From assembly GCA_021783855.1 (NCBI GenBank), contig JAJXTL010000058.1:1-15675 (forward strand): a stretch of DNA of 15,675 nt, read 5' to 3'. The position numbers and the translations under genes are program-made. How positions within the stretch are numbered: the stretch's first letter is position 1; each line of letters begins with the position of its first letter. The notes beneath the pieces are model-generated. The model was given only the letters and a program-made list of their open reading frames with translations, did not search any database and was not told the DNA's origin. This DNA is from Pseudomonadota bacterium. Its GTDB lineage: Bacteria > Pseudomonadota > Gammaproteobacteria > Burkholderiales > Gallionellaceae. Of this stretch, positions 1-6,854 are shown one piece after another.

Positions 1-290
1 CGCAAAATCACCGCAAACGGATTAAGACTGCTGAACCTGTCTGCCGGGAAAGGCATTGTCACACCATGATGCAACAGCAGATCAACCAGTTCGTCCACAT
101 CATGCGTTCTGCGAAACACGATACCGAGATACTCGGCAACAGCCTTGAGACATTTTTCCACTGCCTGCTGCGCAAAAAATCCTGGCGCTGAAACATCCAC
201 TTCAGGATGCGTAGCCAGCGCCCGGAATGACGTTATGTCGCGCTGAGCCAACGTTAGTAATCGTTGCGCAACGTCAAGCGGCGGAGTCAT
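1..290 (-). CDS. HEPN domain protein, partial (3' end off window)
   Basis: The reverse strand reads as an open frame from ATG at 290 to the window edge, giving about 96 residues without a stop. It contains the HEPN (PF05168-like) signature: a helix with AQQAVEKCLKA at about residues 44-54 and the downstream RTHDVDELVDLL block at about 65-76. The C-terminal RX4-6H RNase motif expected in active HEPN toxins would lie beyond the left edge and cannot be checked. The start overlaps the end of the upstream MNT nucleotidyltransferase gene by 17 nt, the normal arrangement for MNT/HEPN pairs. In characterised pairs the HEPN protein is the RNase toxin, or the partner neutralised by nucleotidylation. 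The toxin role here is inferred from the family. The Q-A-V-E-K helix makes PF05168 a better fit than the DUF86/HepT family. Confidence 0.8.
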   Translation of the reverse strand, partial: MTPPLDVAQRLLTLAQRDITSFRALATHPEVDVSAPGFFAQQAVEKCLKAVAEYLGIVFRRTHDVDELVDLLLHHGVTMPFPADRFSSLNPFAVIL

Positions 291-594
291 ATAACACCTT
301 GCCTTCGCGTAATGCCCAATATATCGCAGTGGAACAGGATGCCTGCTGCTGAACAATGTCTGCCTGCGAGCAAACCAGCACATCGGCAGGCACGCGAAGT
401 GGACGCAGAACCTGCCTCAAACGCACCATTTCGTGAAATTTATCTGGCAACGTCGGTTCAACTACCAGAAAATCAAGATCTGAACTCTCCTCCGCATCGC
501 CACGCGCATAAGAACCGAACAAAATCACTCTGGCAGGTTTTGCTGCTTCGCCCAATAGCTGGGCAGCATGAACTATGGTTTGTGCTGAAATCAT
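274..594 (-). CDS. MNT-type minimal nucleotidyltransferase (antitoxin-like)
   Basis: A 106-aa protein with the nucleotidyltransferase fold signature GS-X10-DXD: G27-S28 and D39-L-D41, preceded by the hydrophobic strand ARVILFGSYARGDA. The length fits stand-alone minimal nucleotidyltransferases (about 95-140 aa). Known members add nucleotides or AMP to a partner HEPN toxin. The ATG at 594 overlaps the TGA of the upstream gene in an ATGA tetranucleotide, and the 3' end overlaps the HEPN start at 290 by 17 nt, so the three genes are very probably translationally coupled. All metal-binding acidic residues of the DXD motif are present, so it looks catalytically competent. Cytosolic. Its substrate is presumed to be the adjacent HEPN protein, which is inference. 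Confidence 0.85.
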   Translation of the reverse strand: MISAQTIVHAAQLLGEAAKPARVILFGSYARGDAEESSDLDFLVVEPTLPDKFHEMVRLRQVLRPLRVPADVLVCSQADIVQQQASCSTAIYWALREGKVLYDSAA

Positions 595-1589
595 AAAGGA
601 TGTATCTCCACTGTAAGTGGATTTAAAGTAAATCGAATAATGCTAATATTAAGACGGTTAAATGTTTGTTCAACATCAGGCGGAATCACTTCTCTAGCTG
701 GCAAAACGACGAACTGCTTAACATTCTGGCAAGTCCCTGAATGCACGAGCAACTGTCCTATCGCTGTGTATAGCGTCTGACGCGATGTATCAGTTTTAAC
801 CTCATAGATTTCCGTCATGACTCCATTTAACGATACATACAAATCAATCAGCTTAGTGTTTGGAACAACTTCGCTAGACTTCTTTTGCTTTAAGCGGTGT
901 TCTCGCAATGCGTGAACCACGTCACCATGACGACTTACGTAATCGACAATCTCAGTTCGCTTCCCCTTTTTTCGACCAGAGTGTTCGCGGTTGTAAAAGT
1001 CATTGTCTTTGACCGTTTGCTTATACTCGTCAGACTGAACGTAATCAGATGCTGCTCTCTTGAAGCCTGACACTTTTTGAATGAAACGTCTTACTGCATC
1101 CGCAGTTTCATCTGTACCTATTGGAGCGACGAGAATGCCATCTCTTTGAGTGCCGTCTGAGGCGTAGATGGTTTTCGGTTCCTCAGCGCACCATGCCAAA
1201 AATGTGTTTTTACCTACACCTTTTGCACCTCCGCCAACTTTACCGCTGTGCATGAGGAAAAGATCACCTGTTTTATCATCTTTAGCGAAAAATCCCCCCA
1301 CTCTCTTTGTATCATTCTCAGTAGGAATATTGATTTCAACTGTTATGTTTAGATTACCCTCTGCTTTGTAAAAGCCAAAGGAGTTCCAATAACGCGGAAG
1401 TGACTGATTTTGTTGCGGAGCGACGGGCACAAACCAAAATTCTCCATCATGAACGATATCAAGAGTTTTGCTGCTTGGTCGCCACGTGATAGTTCTATTT
1501 TCCTTTTTAATCCAAACTTTTTTCAACTGATCTGAAAATTCTTTTTGTGCCGCTATCTTTTCCGCTTTTGTGTTCAGCAATACCAGCAT
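591..1589 (-). CDS. Uncharacterised protein with C-terminal PD-(D/E)XK-like motif
   Basis: A 332-aa protein I do not recognise as a named family. The C-terminal third has a restriction-endonuclease-like pattern: D249 in KLIDLYVS, then E263-V-K265 in IYEVKTD, then an amphipathic helix carrying Q279 (TAIGQLLVHS). This is the usual D...ExK...Q order of PD-(D/E)XK nucleases. The N-terminal half contains a distinctive VGGFFAKDDKTGDLFLMHSG stretch followed by glycine-rich KVGGGAKGVGK (117-127), which might bind a ligand or nucleic acid. The middle (about 195-245) is highly basic (REHSGRKKGKR). A G-rich stretch (TGGGGGC-like) lies 6-12 nt upstream of the ATG and could act as the ribosome site. The stop shares ATGA with the MNT gene. 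Lower GC and AAA/TTT-rich codons than the neighbouring housekeeping genes suggest horizontal acquisition. A nuclease role is inferred from the motif only. Confidence 0.72.
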   Translation of the reverse strand: MLVLLNTKAEKIAAQKEFSDQLKKVWIKKENRTITWRPSSKTLDIVHDGEFWFVPVAPQQNQSLPRYWNSFGFYKAEGNLNITVEINIPTENDTKRVGGFFAKDDKTGDLFLMHSGKVGGGAKGVGKNTFLAWCAEEPKTIYASDGTQRDGILVAPIGTDETADAVRRFIQKVSGFKRAASDYVQSDEYKQTVKDNDFYNREHSGRKKGKRTEIVDYVSRHGDVVHALREHRLKQKKSSEVVPNTKLIDLYVSLNGVMTEIYEVKTDTSRQTLYTAIGQLLVHSGTCQNVKQFVVLPAREVIPPDVEQTFNRLNISIIRFTLNPLTVEIHPL

Positions 1590-1619
1590 CGTAGGCCCCC
1601 AACTCTCACGCTATTTTGA

Positions 1620-1631
1620 TTCAAATTTGAA
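1620..1631. promoter_or_regulatory. Perfect 12-bp palindrome upstream of the PD-(D/E)XK/MNT/HEPN operon
   Basis: TTCAAATTTGAA is a perfect palindrome 31 bp upstream of the ATG at 1589, inside the short AT-rich gap before this operon. Its position is right for an operator or autoregulatory site, but no clear -35/-10 pair could be assigned around it. AT-rich palindromes also arise by chance. Confidence 0.3.
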
Positions 1632-1687
1632 GCGAACTCTTTTGATCACAGACTGAATGCGCTTTTCATCACCGCACGCCATCACGC

Positions 1688-1777
1688 CTACAAAGGCACA
1701 GAATCGTCATACAGCGTTTCGGGCGCGATGTCGATTTCACCCGGCCAGATTACCGTTTGCCACTTGCCAGTGTATCC
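1688..1777 (-). pseudogene. C-terminal remnant of a second DUF2442-like gene
   Basis: A 29-codon open stretch ending in TAG at 1688 encodes a fragment with the motif VIWPGEIDIAPETLYDD. This matches the C-terminal DUF2442 signature and aligns without gaps to WPNGLELSPQRLH of the intact DUF2442 gene just upstream, in the same frame after its TAA stop. No start codon or N-terminal domain is present, because the upstream gene's stop closes the frame. It looks like the tail left by a recombination or gene-replacement event between two DUF2442 genes, or by truncation of a tandem copy. The similarity is short, so this is a moderate-confidence call. Confidence 0.5.
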
Positions 1778-1783
1778 TGCTAT

Positions 1784-2032
1784 TTATACTGTTTCGAGTA
1801 CGCACAATTCATGCAAGCGCTGTGGCGATAATTCCAACCCGTTCGGCCAGCTTAGCGCACCGGCTTCAATAAAAAATCGTTTGAAATAGGCCTCATCTTT
1901 CAGTGCTTGCAGCAAGCTGCCTGTACGGTCTTTCAAATAAACAGACCCGTTAAAACGTCCTGAACTACCGTCTGAAAATTGCAATGCTAAGGTAAAATTC
2001 CCGTCATAACTGGCATTGAGTATTTTAATCAC
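1784..2032 (-). CDS. DUF2442 domain protein
   Basis: An 82-aa protein beginning IKILNASYDGNFTLALQFSD after the initiator and ending with SWPNGLELSPQRLHEL, the typical DUF2442 pattern (N-terminal strand-rich part, then an F-x-x-F helix and a WPNG-x-(D/E)-x-x-P-x-x-L motif). The frame is open further upstream, but the family begins at this point, so I chose the GTG at 2032. It overlaps the end of the DUF4160 gene by 8 nt. DUF4160 and DUF2442 genes are commonly adjacent, and some members have been proposed to form toxin-antitoxin-like pairs. The molecular function is not established and I infer none. The small size and overlap suggest the two proteins act together. Confidence 0.8.
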   Translation of the reverse strand: MIKILNASYDGNFTLALQFSDGSSGRFNGSVYLKDRTGSLLQALKDEAYFKRFFIEAGALSWPNGLELSPQRLHELCVLETV

Positions 2033-2291
2033 GATCTGCTCCCTGAATTCTTTCGAGTGGCTCAAATCGTTGAGCCAGCAGCCAGTTATTTTGCAGCTCC
2101 TGCTGATGAACCAAACACCACTCTTGCACGATAGCCGCCACCTTGCGCGGCAATTCACCGACACTTACCATGCCGCTTGCAATATTCACGAGCGCTCCAA
2201 AACCTTGATATTCAACGTGAATATGCGGCGGCGGATGGTCATCGTGCCACATACGAATGATGATACCGAAAAAAGTCGAAAGTGTAGGCAT
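2025..2291 (-). CDS. DUF4160 domain protein
   Basis: An 88-aa protein with the hallmark DUF4160 N-terminus: MPTLSTFFGIIIRMWHDDH followed by PPPHIHVEYQGF, then a G-x-LPRKVAAIVQEW helix and a final L-x-x-NW-x-LA motif. Length and motif order match complete family members, so it appears intact. A GAGG ribosome-binding-like sequence lies about 11 nt before the ATG. It is the first gene of the pair and overlaps the GTG start of DUF2442 by 8 nt. The histidine-rich HDDHPPPHIHVEY stretch (residues 16-28) is conserved and might bind metal, which is inference. The family has no established biochemical activity. Its position at the head of a minus-strand accessory cluster fits toxin-antitoxin or defence cargo. 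Confidence 0.85.
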   Translation of the reverse strand: MPTLSTFFGIIIRMWHDDHPPPHIHVEYQGFGALVNIASGMVSVGELPRKVAAIVQEWCLVHQQELQNNWLLAQRFEPLERIQGADRD

Positions 2292-2435
2292 GACAGCTGT
2301 TTACCTCAGTGCTAAATATACAAGGGGAAATCTCTCCAAACTGCAATATCTTCCCACACTTCGGAGGGCAAAAGACAGAGGGAAAAGGCCAGAAATCAGT
2401 CATCAACTTTAAACCATCAACTGTTTTTTCTTTTA

Positions 2436-2470
2436 CCACTCACCACTTGCCACTCACCACTTCCCACTCA
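2436..2470. repeat. Heptanucleotide tandem repeat, five units
   Basis: Five consecutive 7-mers, CCACTCA, CCACTTG, CCACTCA, CCACTTC, CCACTCA, lie in the gene-free stretch between the DUF4160 gene and the MITE-like element. Alternating units give a 14-bp superperiod. No ORF is supported here. The rest of 2292-2498 shows no gene. Confidence 0.7.
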
Positions 2471-2498
2471 GTCCTTCACTCAGAAACAGGAGCTTTAG

Positions 2499-2627
2499 GG
2501 AACCGCTGATTTAATCCGTTCGTGGTGAGCCTGTCGAACCATGGCCGGATTAAATCATTAATAATCATATTATTAGATCAACCCTTCGACATGCTCAGGG
2601 CGAACGGGTGATTTTTTCAGCGGTTCC
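2499..2627. mobile_element. MITE-like palindromic element with terminal inverted repeats
   Basis: A 129-bp non-coding element bounded by perfect 11-bp inverted repeats GGAACCGCTGA (2499-2509) and TCAGCGGTTCC (2617-2627). TTAG occurs immediately outside both ends (2495-2498 and 2628-2631), consistent with a 4-bp target duplication. Inside is a perfect 12-bp inverted pair TGATTTAATCCG / CGGATTAAATCA (2507-2518 and 2546-2557). A longer imperfect pair includes the CGTTCG...TGTCGAA core and its partner in 2584-2607. There is no transposase, so movement would need one supplied in trans. An alternative is a REP/BOX-type structured repeat at the 3' end of purH, with the flanking TTAG fortuitous. The internal TTCGAC...GAACGG motif resembles a dispersed sequence I recall from many genomes (not verified). 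Confidence 0.6.
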
Positions 2628-2675
2628 TTAGCTCCGTGGTTTCGTGGGAATGCCCTTGCGGCATCAATCCTGCCT

Positions 2676-4238
2676 TTAATGTCTGAAATGCCTGAATCCG
2701 GTGTAGACCATCGCGATGCCGTGCTCATCCGCTGCCGCGATCACTTCCGCGTCGCGCATCGAGCCGCCCGGCTGAATCACGGCTTTTGCACCCGCCTCGG
2801 CCAGCACATCCAGCCCGTCGCGGAACGGGAAGAACGCATCCGACGCGACAACCGACCCCAGCAGGCTCAGGCCCGCGTTCTGCGCCTTGATCGCGGCGAT
2901 GCGCGTGCTGTCCACACGGCTCATCTGCCCGGCACCCACGCCCAGCGTCTGACCATTTTTGCAGAACACGATCGCGTTGGATTTGACATATTTCGCAACG
3001 CGCCAGGCAAACAGCAGATCCTGAAGTTGCGCGGCATCCGGCTGAACCTTGCTCACCACTTTCAGTTGCGCAGCCTGCACGTTAAGTATGTCAGGCGTTT
3101 GCACCAGCAGACCGCCGCCTACGCGCTTGAAATCATACTGGTTATGCGTATCCGACAACGGCACGACGAGTACGCGCACGTTCGGCTTGGCGGCGAACAC
3201 CTGCAAGGCCGCCTCGCTGTATTCCGGCGCAATCACCACTTCGACGAATTGCTGAGCGACTGCCTCTGCGGCCGCCGCATCCACGGTACGGTTAAACGCG
3301 ATGATGCCGCCAAACGCGGAAGTCGGATCCGTGGCAAACGCCAACTTATAGGCGGACAACGCGGTGTCGGCAATCGCCACACCACAGGGGTTGGCATGCT
3401 TGACGATCACACAGGCGCATTCATCGAAGGTCTTCACCAGTTCCCAGGTCGCATCCGCATCGCCGATGTTATTGTAGGAAAGCTCCTTGCCCTGCACCTG
3501 AGTGTAGTTCGCAATAGTACCAGCAACCGTTGCAAGCTCACGGTAAAACGCCGCGTTCTGGTGCGGGTTTTCGCCGTAGCGCATATCCTGCACCTTGGCG
3601 AAGTTAAAGTTGATTTGTGCGGGAAACGCGTCGCGTGTACCGTCGCTGTTCACCGTGGTCAGGTAATTGCTGATTGCACTATCGTAAGCTGCCGTGTGCG
3701 AGAAGGCTTTTTTTGCAAGATCGAAACGGGTCGCATCGCTTACCGCGCACTCATTGGTCTGCATCTCGGCCAGCACCGAACTGTAATCTTCCGGGTCCGT
3801 CACGATGGCCACGTGGCCGTGATTTTTCGCCGCCGCGCGCACCATGGTAGGCCCCCCGATGTCGATGTTCTCGATGGCGTCTTCCAGCGAACAACCAGGC
3901 TTTGCGATGGTTGCCGCAAAGGGATACAGATTCACCACTACCAGATCGATAGTGGGAATGCCGTGAGCCGCCAGCGTGGCTACGTGTTCCGGCAGGTCGC
4001 GACGCGCCAGTATGCCCGCGTGAACCTTGGGTTGCAGCGTCTTGACCCGCCCGTCGAGCATTTCCGGGAAACCGGTGTAATCCGCAACTTCGGTGACCGG
4101 AATGCCATTGTCGGCGAACAGTTTGGCCGTCCCCCCGGTTGAAAGTATCTTGACGCCGAGTTCGTTTAAACCCCTTGCGAATTCGAGTACGCCGGACTTG
4201 TCCGAAACGCTGATGAGTGCCTGTTTGATGGTCGCCAT
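2676..4238 (-). CDS. purH: Bifunctional AICAR formyltransferase / IMP cyclohydrolase
   Basis: A 520-aa protein covering the last two steps of de novo purine synthesis: transfer of formyl from 10-formyltetrahydrofolate to AICAR, then ring closure to IMP. The N-terminal MGS-like cyclohydrolase domain (about 1-140) shows ISVSDKSG at 9-16, LSTGGT at 32-37 and the [14 protein letters not shown] block at 62-75. The C-terminal transformylase carries KHANPCG at 280-286, which includes the catalytic Lys-His pair. Length and both domains match full-length PurH. The ATG at 4238 gives the standard family N-terminus ([14 protein letters not shown]). It lies 52 bp downstream of fis on the same strand and is probably the last gene of a dusB-fis-purH operon. 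A large open frame on the opposite strand is only a codon-bias shadow. Confidence 0.97.
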   Translation of the reverse strand: MATIKQALISVSDKSGVLEFARGLNELGVKILSTGGTAKLFADNGIPVTEVADYTGFPEMLDGRVKTLQPKVHAGILARRDLPEHVATLAAHGIPTIDLVVVNLYPFAATIAKPGCSLEDAIENIDIGGPTMVRAAAKNHGHVAIVTDPEDYSSVLAEMQTNECAVSDATRFDLAKKAFSHTAAYDSAISNYLTTVNSDGTRDAFPAQINFNFAKVQDMRYGENPHQNAAFYRELATVAGTIANYTQVQGKELSYNNIGDADATWELVKTFDECACVIVKHANPCGVAIADTALSAYKLAFATDPTSAFGGIIAFNRTVDAAAAEAVAQQFVEVVIAPEYSEAALQVFAAKPNVRVLVVPLSDTHNQYDFKRVGGGLLVQTPDILNVQAAQLKVVSKVQPDAAQLQDLLFAWRVAKYVKSNAIVFCKNGQTLGVGAGQMSRVDSTRIAAIKAQNAGLSLLGSVVASDAFFPFRDGLDVLAEAGAKAVIQPGGSMRDAEVIAAADEHGIAMVYTGFRHFRH

Positions 4239-4270
4239 GATGATCCCAGTTAATATTAAATTCGGTGTAG

Positions 4271-4287
4271 GTCGGGCTCTGCCCGAC
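4271..4287. other. Hairpin in the fis-purH spacer
   Basis: GTCGGGC / GCCCGAC arms with a 3-nt TCT loop form a perfect 7-bp stem between fis and purH. No T-run follows on the minus strand, so it is not a standard intrinsic terminator. It could be an mRNA processing or stability element, or a partial attenuator that tunes purH relative to fis. Confidence 0.5.
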
Positions 4288-4290
4288 GCG

Positions 4291-4542
4291 TTATTCGATG
4301 CCGTGCTGCATCATTTTTTTGCGCAGGGTGTTGCGATTGATGCCCAGCATTTCCGCCGCTCGGGACTGATTGCCGCCCGCCTGTGCCAGCACCATCTCGA
4401 CCAGCGGTTTCTCTACGCAGTTCATCACCATGTTGTACAAATCACAGCCCGGCGCTTCCCCGTCGAGATCACTGAAGTATTCGCCCAGCGCACGGCGCAC
4501 ATAGCGCGCCATTTCATTTTCGCCTATTGCACAATCACTCAT
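4291..4542 (-). CDS. fis: Fis family nucleoid-associated DNA-binding protein
   Basis: An 83-aa protein starting [20 protein letters not shown]. The C-terminal helix-turn-helix is clear: [20 protein letters not shown] followed by [13 protein letters not shown], the conserved Fis/NtrC-type HTH. In enterobacteria Fis is a dimeric DNA-bending protein that stimulates rRNA promoters and affects recombination. Here it is shorter than E. coli Fis (98 aa), as is normal for betaproteobacteria, and the N-terminal beta-hairpin region is reduced. I chose the ATG at 4542 because GAGG lies 8 nt upstream and this start gives the family N-terminus. The longer upstream frame would run into dusB. It starts 10 bp after the dusB stop, the classic dusB-fis arrangement. 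Confidence 0.93.
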   Translation of the reverse strand: MSDCAIGENEMARYVRRALGEYFSDLDGEAPGCDLYNMVMNCVEKPLVEMVLAQAGGNQSRAAEMLGINRNTLRKKMMQHGIE

Positions 4543-4552
4543 CAATATGTCC

Positions 4553-5560
4553 TCATGCTGCCAAACCTTCCAGATAATGCAGCTGTAACCCGCGCTGCGC
4601 CTGTTCTGCAAAAAACTCGTCCACCGCCGACAACTGCTCGGTTATGCTTTCCAGCTGATTCATCTGATGGCGGAAGTGCGCCGAACCTGCCAGCCCCTTC
4701 GTGTACCACGAGATATGCTTGCGCGCGATGCGCAAGCCGCTATGCTCGCCATAAAAGTCATATAATTCAATCACATGCGCCAGCATAACGCGGTGGATTT
4801 CAGCTACTTCGGGCGGCGGAAGATGGCAGCCCGTCTGCAAAAAGTATTCTATTTCGCGGAACAGCCAGGGACGCCCCTGCGCCGCACGGCCTATCATCAC
4901 TGCGTCTGCGCCGGAATACTGCAACACATAGCGAGCCTTTTCCGGCGTGGTGATGTCGCCATTGGCGATGATGGGGATGCTCACACTGTCCTTCACAGCC
5001 GCAATGGTATCGTACTCGGCATCGCCGGTGTAGGCGCAGGCGCGGGTGCGTCCATGTATCGCAAGGGCTTGTATGCCCGCCGATTCGGCTATTTGTGCGA
5101 TGCGAACCGCATTGCGGTTGTGCGTATCCCAGCCGGTGCGTATTTTGAGCGTCACCGGCGCATTCACCGCACTCACCACCGCCTCCAGCAACTGCCCGAC
5201 CAGGGGCTCGTTTTGCAGCAGGGCGGAACCCGCCATCACGTTGCAGATTTTTTTTGCCGGGCATCCCATGTTGATGTCGATGATCTGTGCGCCGCGATCC
5301 ACGTTGTATTTCGCCGCTTCAGCCAGCATTTTCGGGTCCGCTCCGACGATCTGCACCGAAATCGGATCGACCTCGCCCGCGTGATCGGCGCGGCGACGGG
5401 TCTTCTCGGAGCCATACAGCAGCGAATTGGACGCCACCATCTCGCTCACCGCCATGCCGGCGCCCATGCGTTTGCACAACATGCGGAAAGGCCTGTCGGT
5501 CACACCGGCCATGGGGGCAACGATGAGGTTGTTTTTTAGTTCGTAAGGGCCGATGCGCAT
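4553..5560 (-). CDS. dusB: tRNA-dihydrouridine synthase B
   Basis: A 335-aa FMN-dependent enzyme that reduces uridines to dihydrouridine in the tRNA D-loop. The N-terminus MRIGPYELKNNLIVAPMAGV is the family norm. VTDRPFRMLCKRMGAGMAVS follows, and the catalytic cysteine is C100 in INMGCPAKKI. RTGWD, the IHGRTR phosphate/FMN-site motif and IPIIANGDI with GADAVMIGRAAQGRPW complete the TIM-barrel signature. The length is close to E. coli DusB (321 aa). The frame is open upstream to 5797, but that part is antisense to the divergent hydroxylase gene and unlike the family, so I start at 5560. An alternative in-frame ATG at 5599 would swallow the predicted -10 box. dusB leads the fis-purH operon. Confidence 0.95.
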   Translation of the reverse strand: MRIGPYELKNNLIVAPMAGVTDRPFRMLCKRMGAGMAVSEMVASNSLLYGSEKTRRRADHAGEVDPISVQIVGADPKMLAEAAKYNVDRGAQIIDINMGCPAKKICNVMAGSALLQNEPLVGQLLEAVVSAVNAPVTLKIRTGWDTHNRNAVRIAQIAESAGIQALAIHGRTRACAYTGDAEYDTIAAVKDSVSIPIIANGDITTPEKARYVLQYSGADAVMIGRAAQGRPWLFREIEYFLQTGCHLPPPEVAEIHRVMLAHVIELYDFYGEHSGLRIARKHISWYTKGLAGSAHFRHQMNQLESITEQLSAVDEFFAEQAQRGLQLHYLEGLAA

Positions 5561-5587
5561 GGACAGCTTTTCATAAGAGGATTGCGG

Positions 5588-5616
5588 ATTATAAAGCATG
5601 CGGACAGCCATGGAAA
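5588..5616 (-). promoter_or_regulatory. Predicted sigma-70 promoter of dusB-fis-purH
   Basis: On the minus strand, TTTCCA (5611-5616) is followed by a 17-bp spacer and a consensus TATAAT (5588-5593), placing transcription start near 5580, about 20 bp before the dusB ATG at 5560. The same AT-rich centre reads TATAAA on the plus strand and might also serve the divergent hydroxylase gene. Together with family alignment, this supports the 5560 start for dusB. Confidence 0.6.
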
Positions 5617-5636
5617 ATATCGCTATCATGAGCGCC

Positions 5637-6839
5637 ATGAAATCTTCAATGCAATACGATGTGGTGATTGTCGGCGGCGGTCTGGTGGGCGCCAGCTTGG
5701 CTGCCGCCATGAAGGACAGTGGACTGTCTCTGGCGCTGGTGGATGCGGGTGTTCCAGCCGTTCTCGCTGACCCGGTCAGCCACTGGGACAGCCGCATTTA
5801 TGCGATCAGCCCGGGCAGCCGCCGCTTTCTCGAACGATCCGGTGCATGGTCGCAACTTGACGCAAACCGCATCGCCCGGGTCGAAGAAATGCGCGTATTT
5901 GGCGATAGCGGCCCTTCGGCTCAACTCAGGACAGGCGCAAAACTGGAATTTTCCGCCTATCAGATGGGTGTCGCTGAGCTTGCCTGCATAGTGGAAAACC
6001 GCGCTTTGCAACACGCACTGTGGCAGGTATTGCAGCAACAGGACGAGCTTGATCTGATCAATCCGGCACGCTGTTCTTCGCTCTCCTTCACCGCAGAAGC
6101 TGCGGAACTCACACTGGAAGACGGGCGCTGTTTAAGCGCAAAATTGATCGTCGGGGCCGATGGGCGCGACTCCTGGGTACGCAATCAGGCGGGCATTTCG
6201 GCAGCTCCGGTGGACTACCGGCAATACGGCGTGGTCGCCAATTTCAGTTGCGAACTGCCGCATCGCGGCATTGCCCACCAATGGTTTCAGCCGGATGGCA
6301 TCCTCGCCCTGCTGCCGTTGCCGGGCAACAGAGTTTCCATGGTGTGGTCGATCAGCCCCGACAAGGCACAGGCGTTGCTTGCACTGTCTCCTGAGGAGTT
6401 ATGCTCGCAGGTGGCTGGCGCCGCCAGGTATACGCTGGGTGAATTACAACCCATCACTCCCCCTGCCGCATTCCCGTTGCGCATGTTGACGCTACCGCGC
6501 ATCAGCGCGCAACGGGTGGCGCTGATCGGGGATGCCGCGCACAATATGCACCCGCTGGCCGGACAAGGCGTAAATACCGGCTTTCGCGATGCGCGCCAAC
6601 TGGCCCATCTGCTGACAGATCGCGGCGCCTGCCAAGACTGCGGCGATGCCCAACTGCTGCGCCGATATGAACGAAAACGCAAGGAAGATATCTACACCAT
6701 GCAGTCCACCACGTATGCCCTGAAAAATCTGTTCTGCAACGACGATCCCCTGTTGCGCAAATTGCGCAATGTGGGTTTAAATGTCACCGATTACCTTGTT
6801 CCGTTGAAAAAAATGCTGATGCAGCACGCCCTTAACTAA
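5637..6839 (+). CDS. FAD-dependent UbiH/UbiF/VisC/COQ6-family hydroxylase
   Basis: A 400-aa flavoprotein monooxygenase of the ubiquinone-biosynthesis type, which hydroxylates the aromatic ring of a polyprenylated intermediate using O2 and NAD(P)H. From the chosen start, the Rossmann dinucleotide motif GGGLVG is at 13-18, the GADGRD motif at 173-178 and the FAD ribityl-binding GDAAHNMHPLAGQG at 298-311. The order, spacing and length match the family. Which ring position it modifies (UbiH, UbiF, UbiI or UbiM type) cannot be decided from motifs alone, so I give no symbol. Several in-frame ATGs exist (5598, 5610, 5628, 5637, 5649). I chose 5637 because it places the first beta strand close to the N-terminus, but no start has a strong ribosome site. 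Its promoter region is shared with dusB, and dsbC follows 15 bp downstream. Confidence 0.9.
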   Translation: MKSSMQYDVVIVGGGLVGASLAAAMKDSGLSLALVDAGVPAVLADPVSHWDSRIYAISPGSRRFLERSGAWSQLDANRIARVEEMRVFGDSGPSAQLRTGAKLEFSAYQMGVAELACIVENRALQHALWQVLQQQDELDLINPARCSSLSFTAEAAELTLEDGRCLSAKLIVGADGRDSWVRNQAGISAAPVDYRQYGVVANFSCELPHRGIAHQWFQPDGILALLPLPGNRVSMVWSISPDKAQALLALSPEELCSQVAGAARYTLGELQPITPPAAFPLRMLTLPRISAQRVALIGDAAHNMHPLAGQGVNTGFRDARQLAHLLTDRGACQDCGDAQLLRRYERKRKEDIYTMQSTTYALKNLFCNDDPLLRKLRNVGLNVTDYLVPLKKMLMQHALN

Positions 6840-6854
6840 CTCAAAAGATAGATT

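Noticed and set aside
2650..2664. A hairpin just downstream of purH (ATGCC / GGCAT) as a terminator
   Set aside because: It has only a 5-bp stem and no following T-run on the minus strand.
2679..4142. A 487-codon open frame on the plus strand opposite purH
   Set aside because: It is the antisense shadow of purH, which has unmistakable motifs in the other strand. The translation is rich in H/R/G with no recognisable domain.
4775..5539. Plus-strand ORFs of up to 254 codons opposite dusB
   Set aside because: They are shadows of dusB, whose catalytic and FMN motifs are clear on the minus strand.
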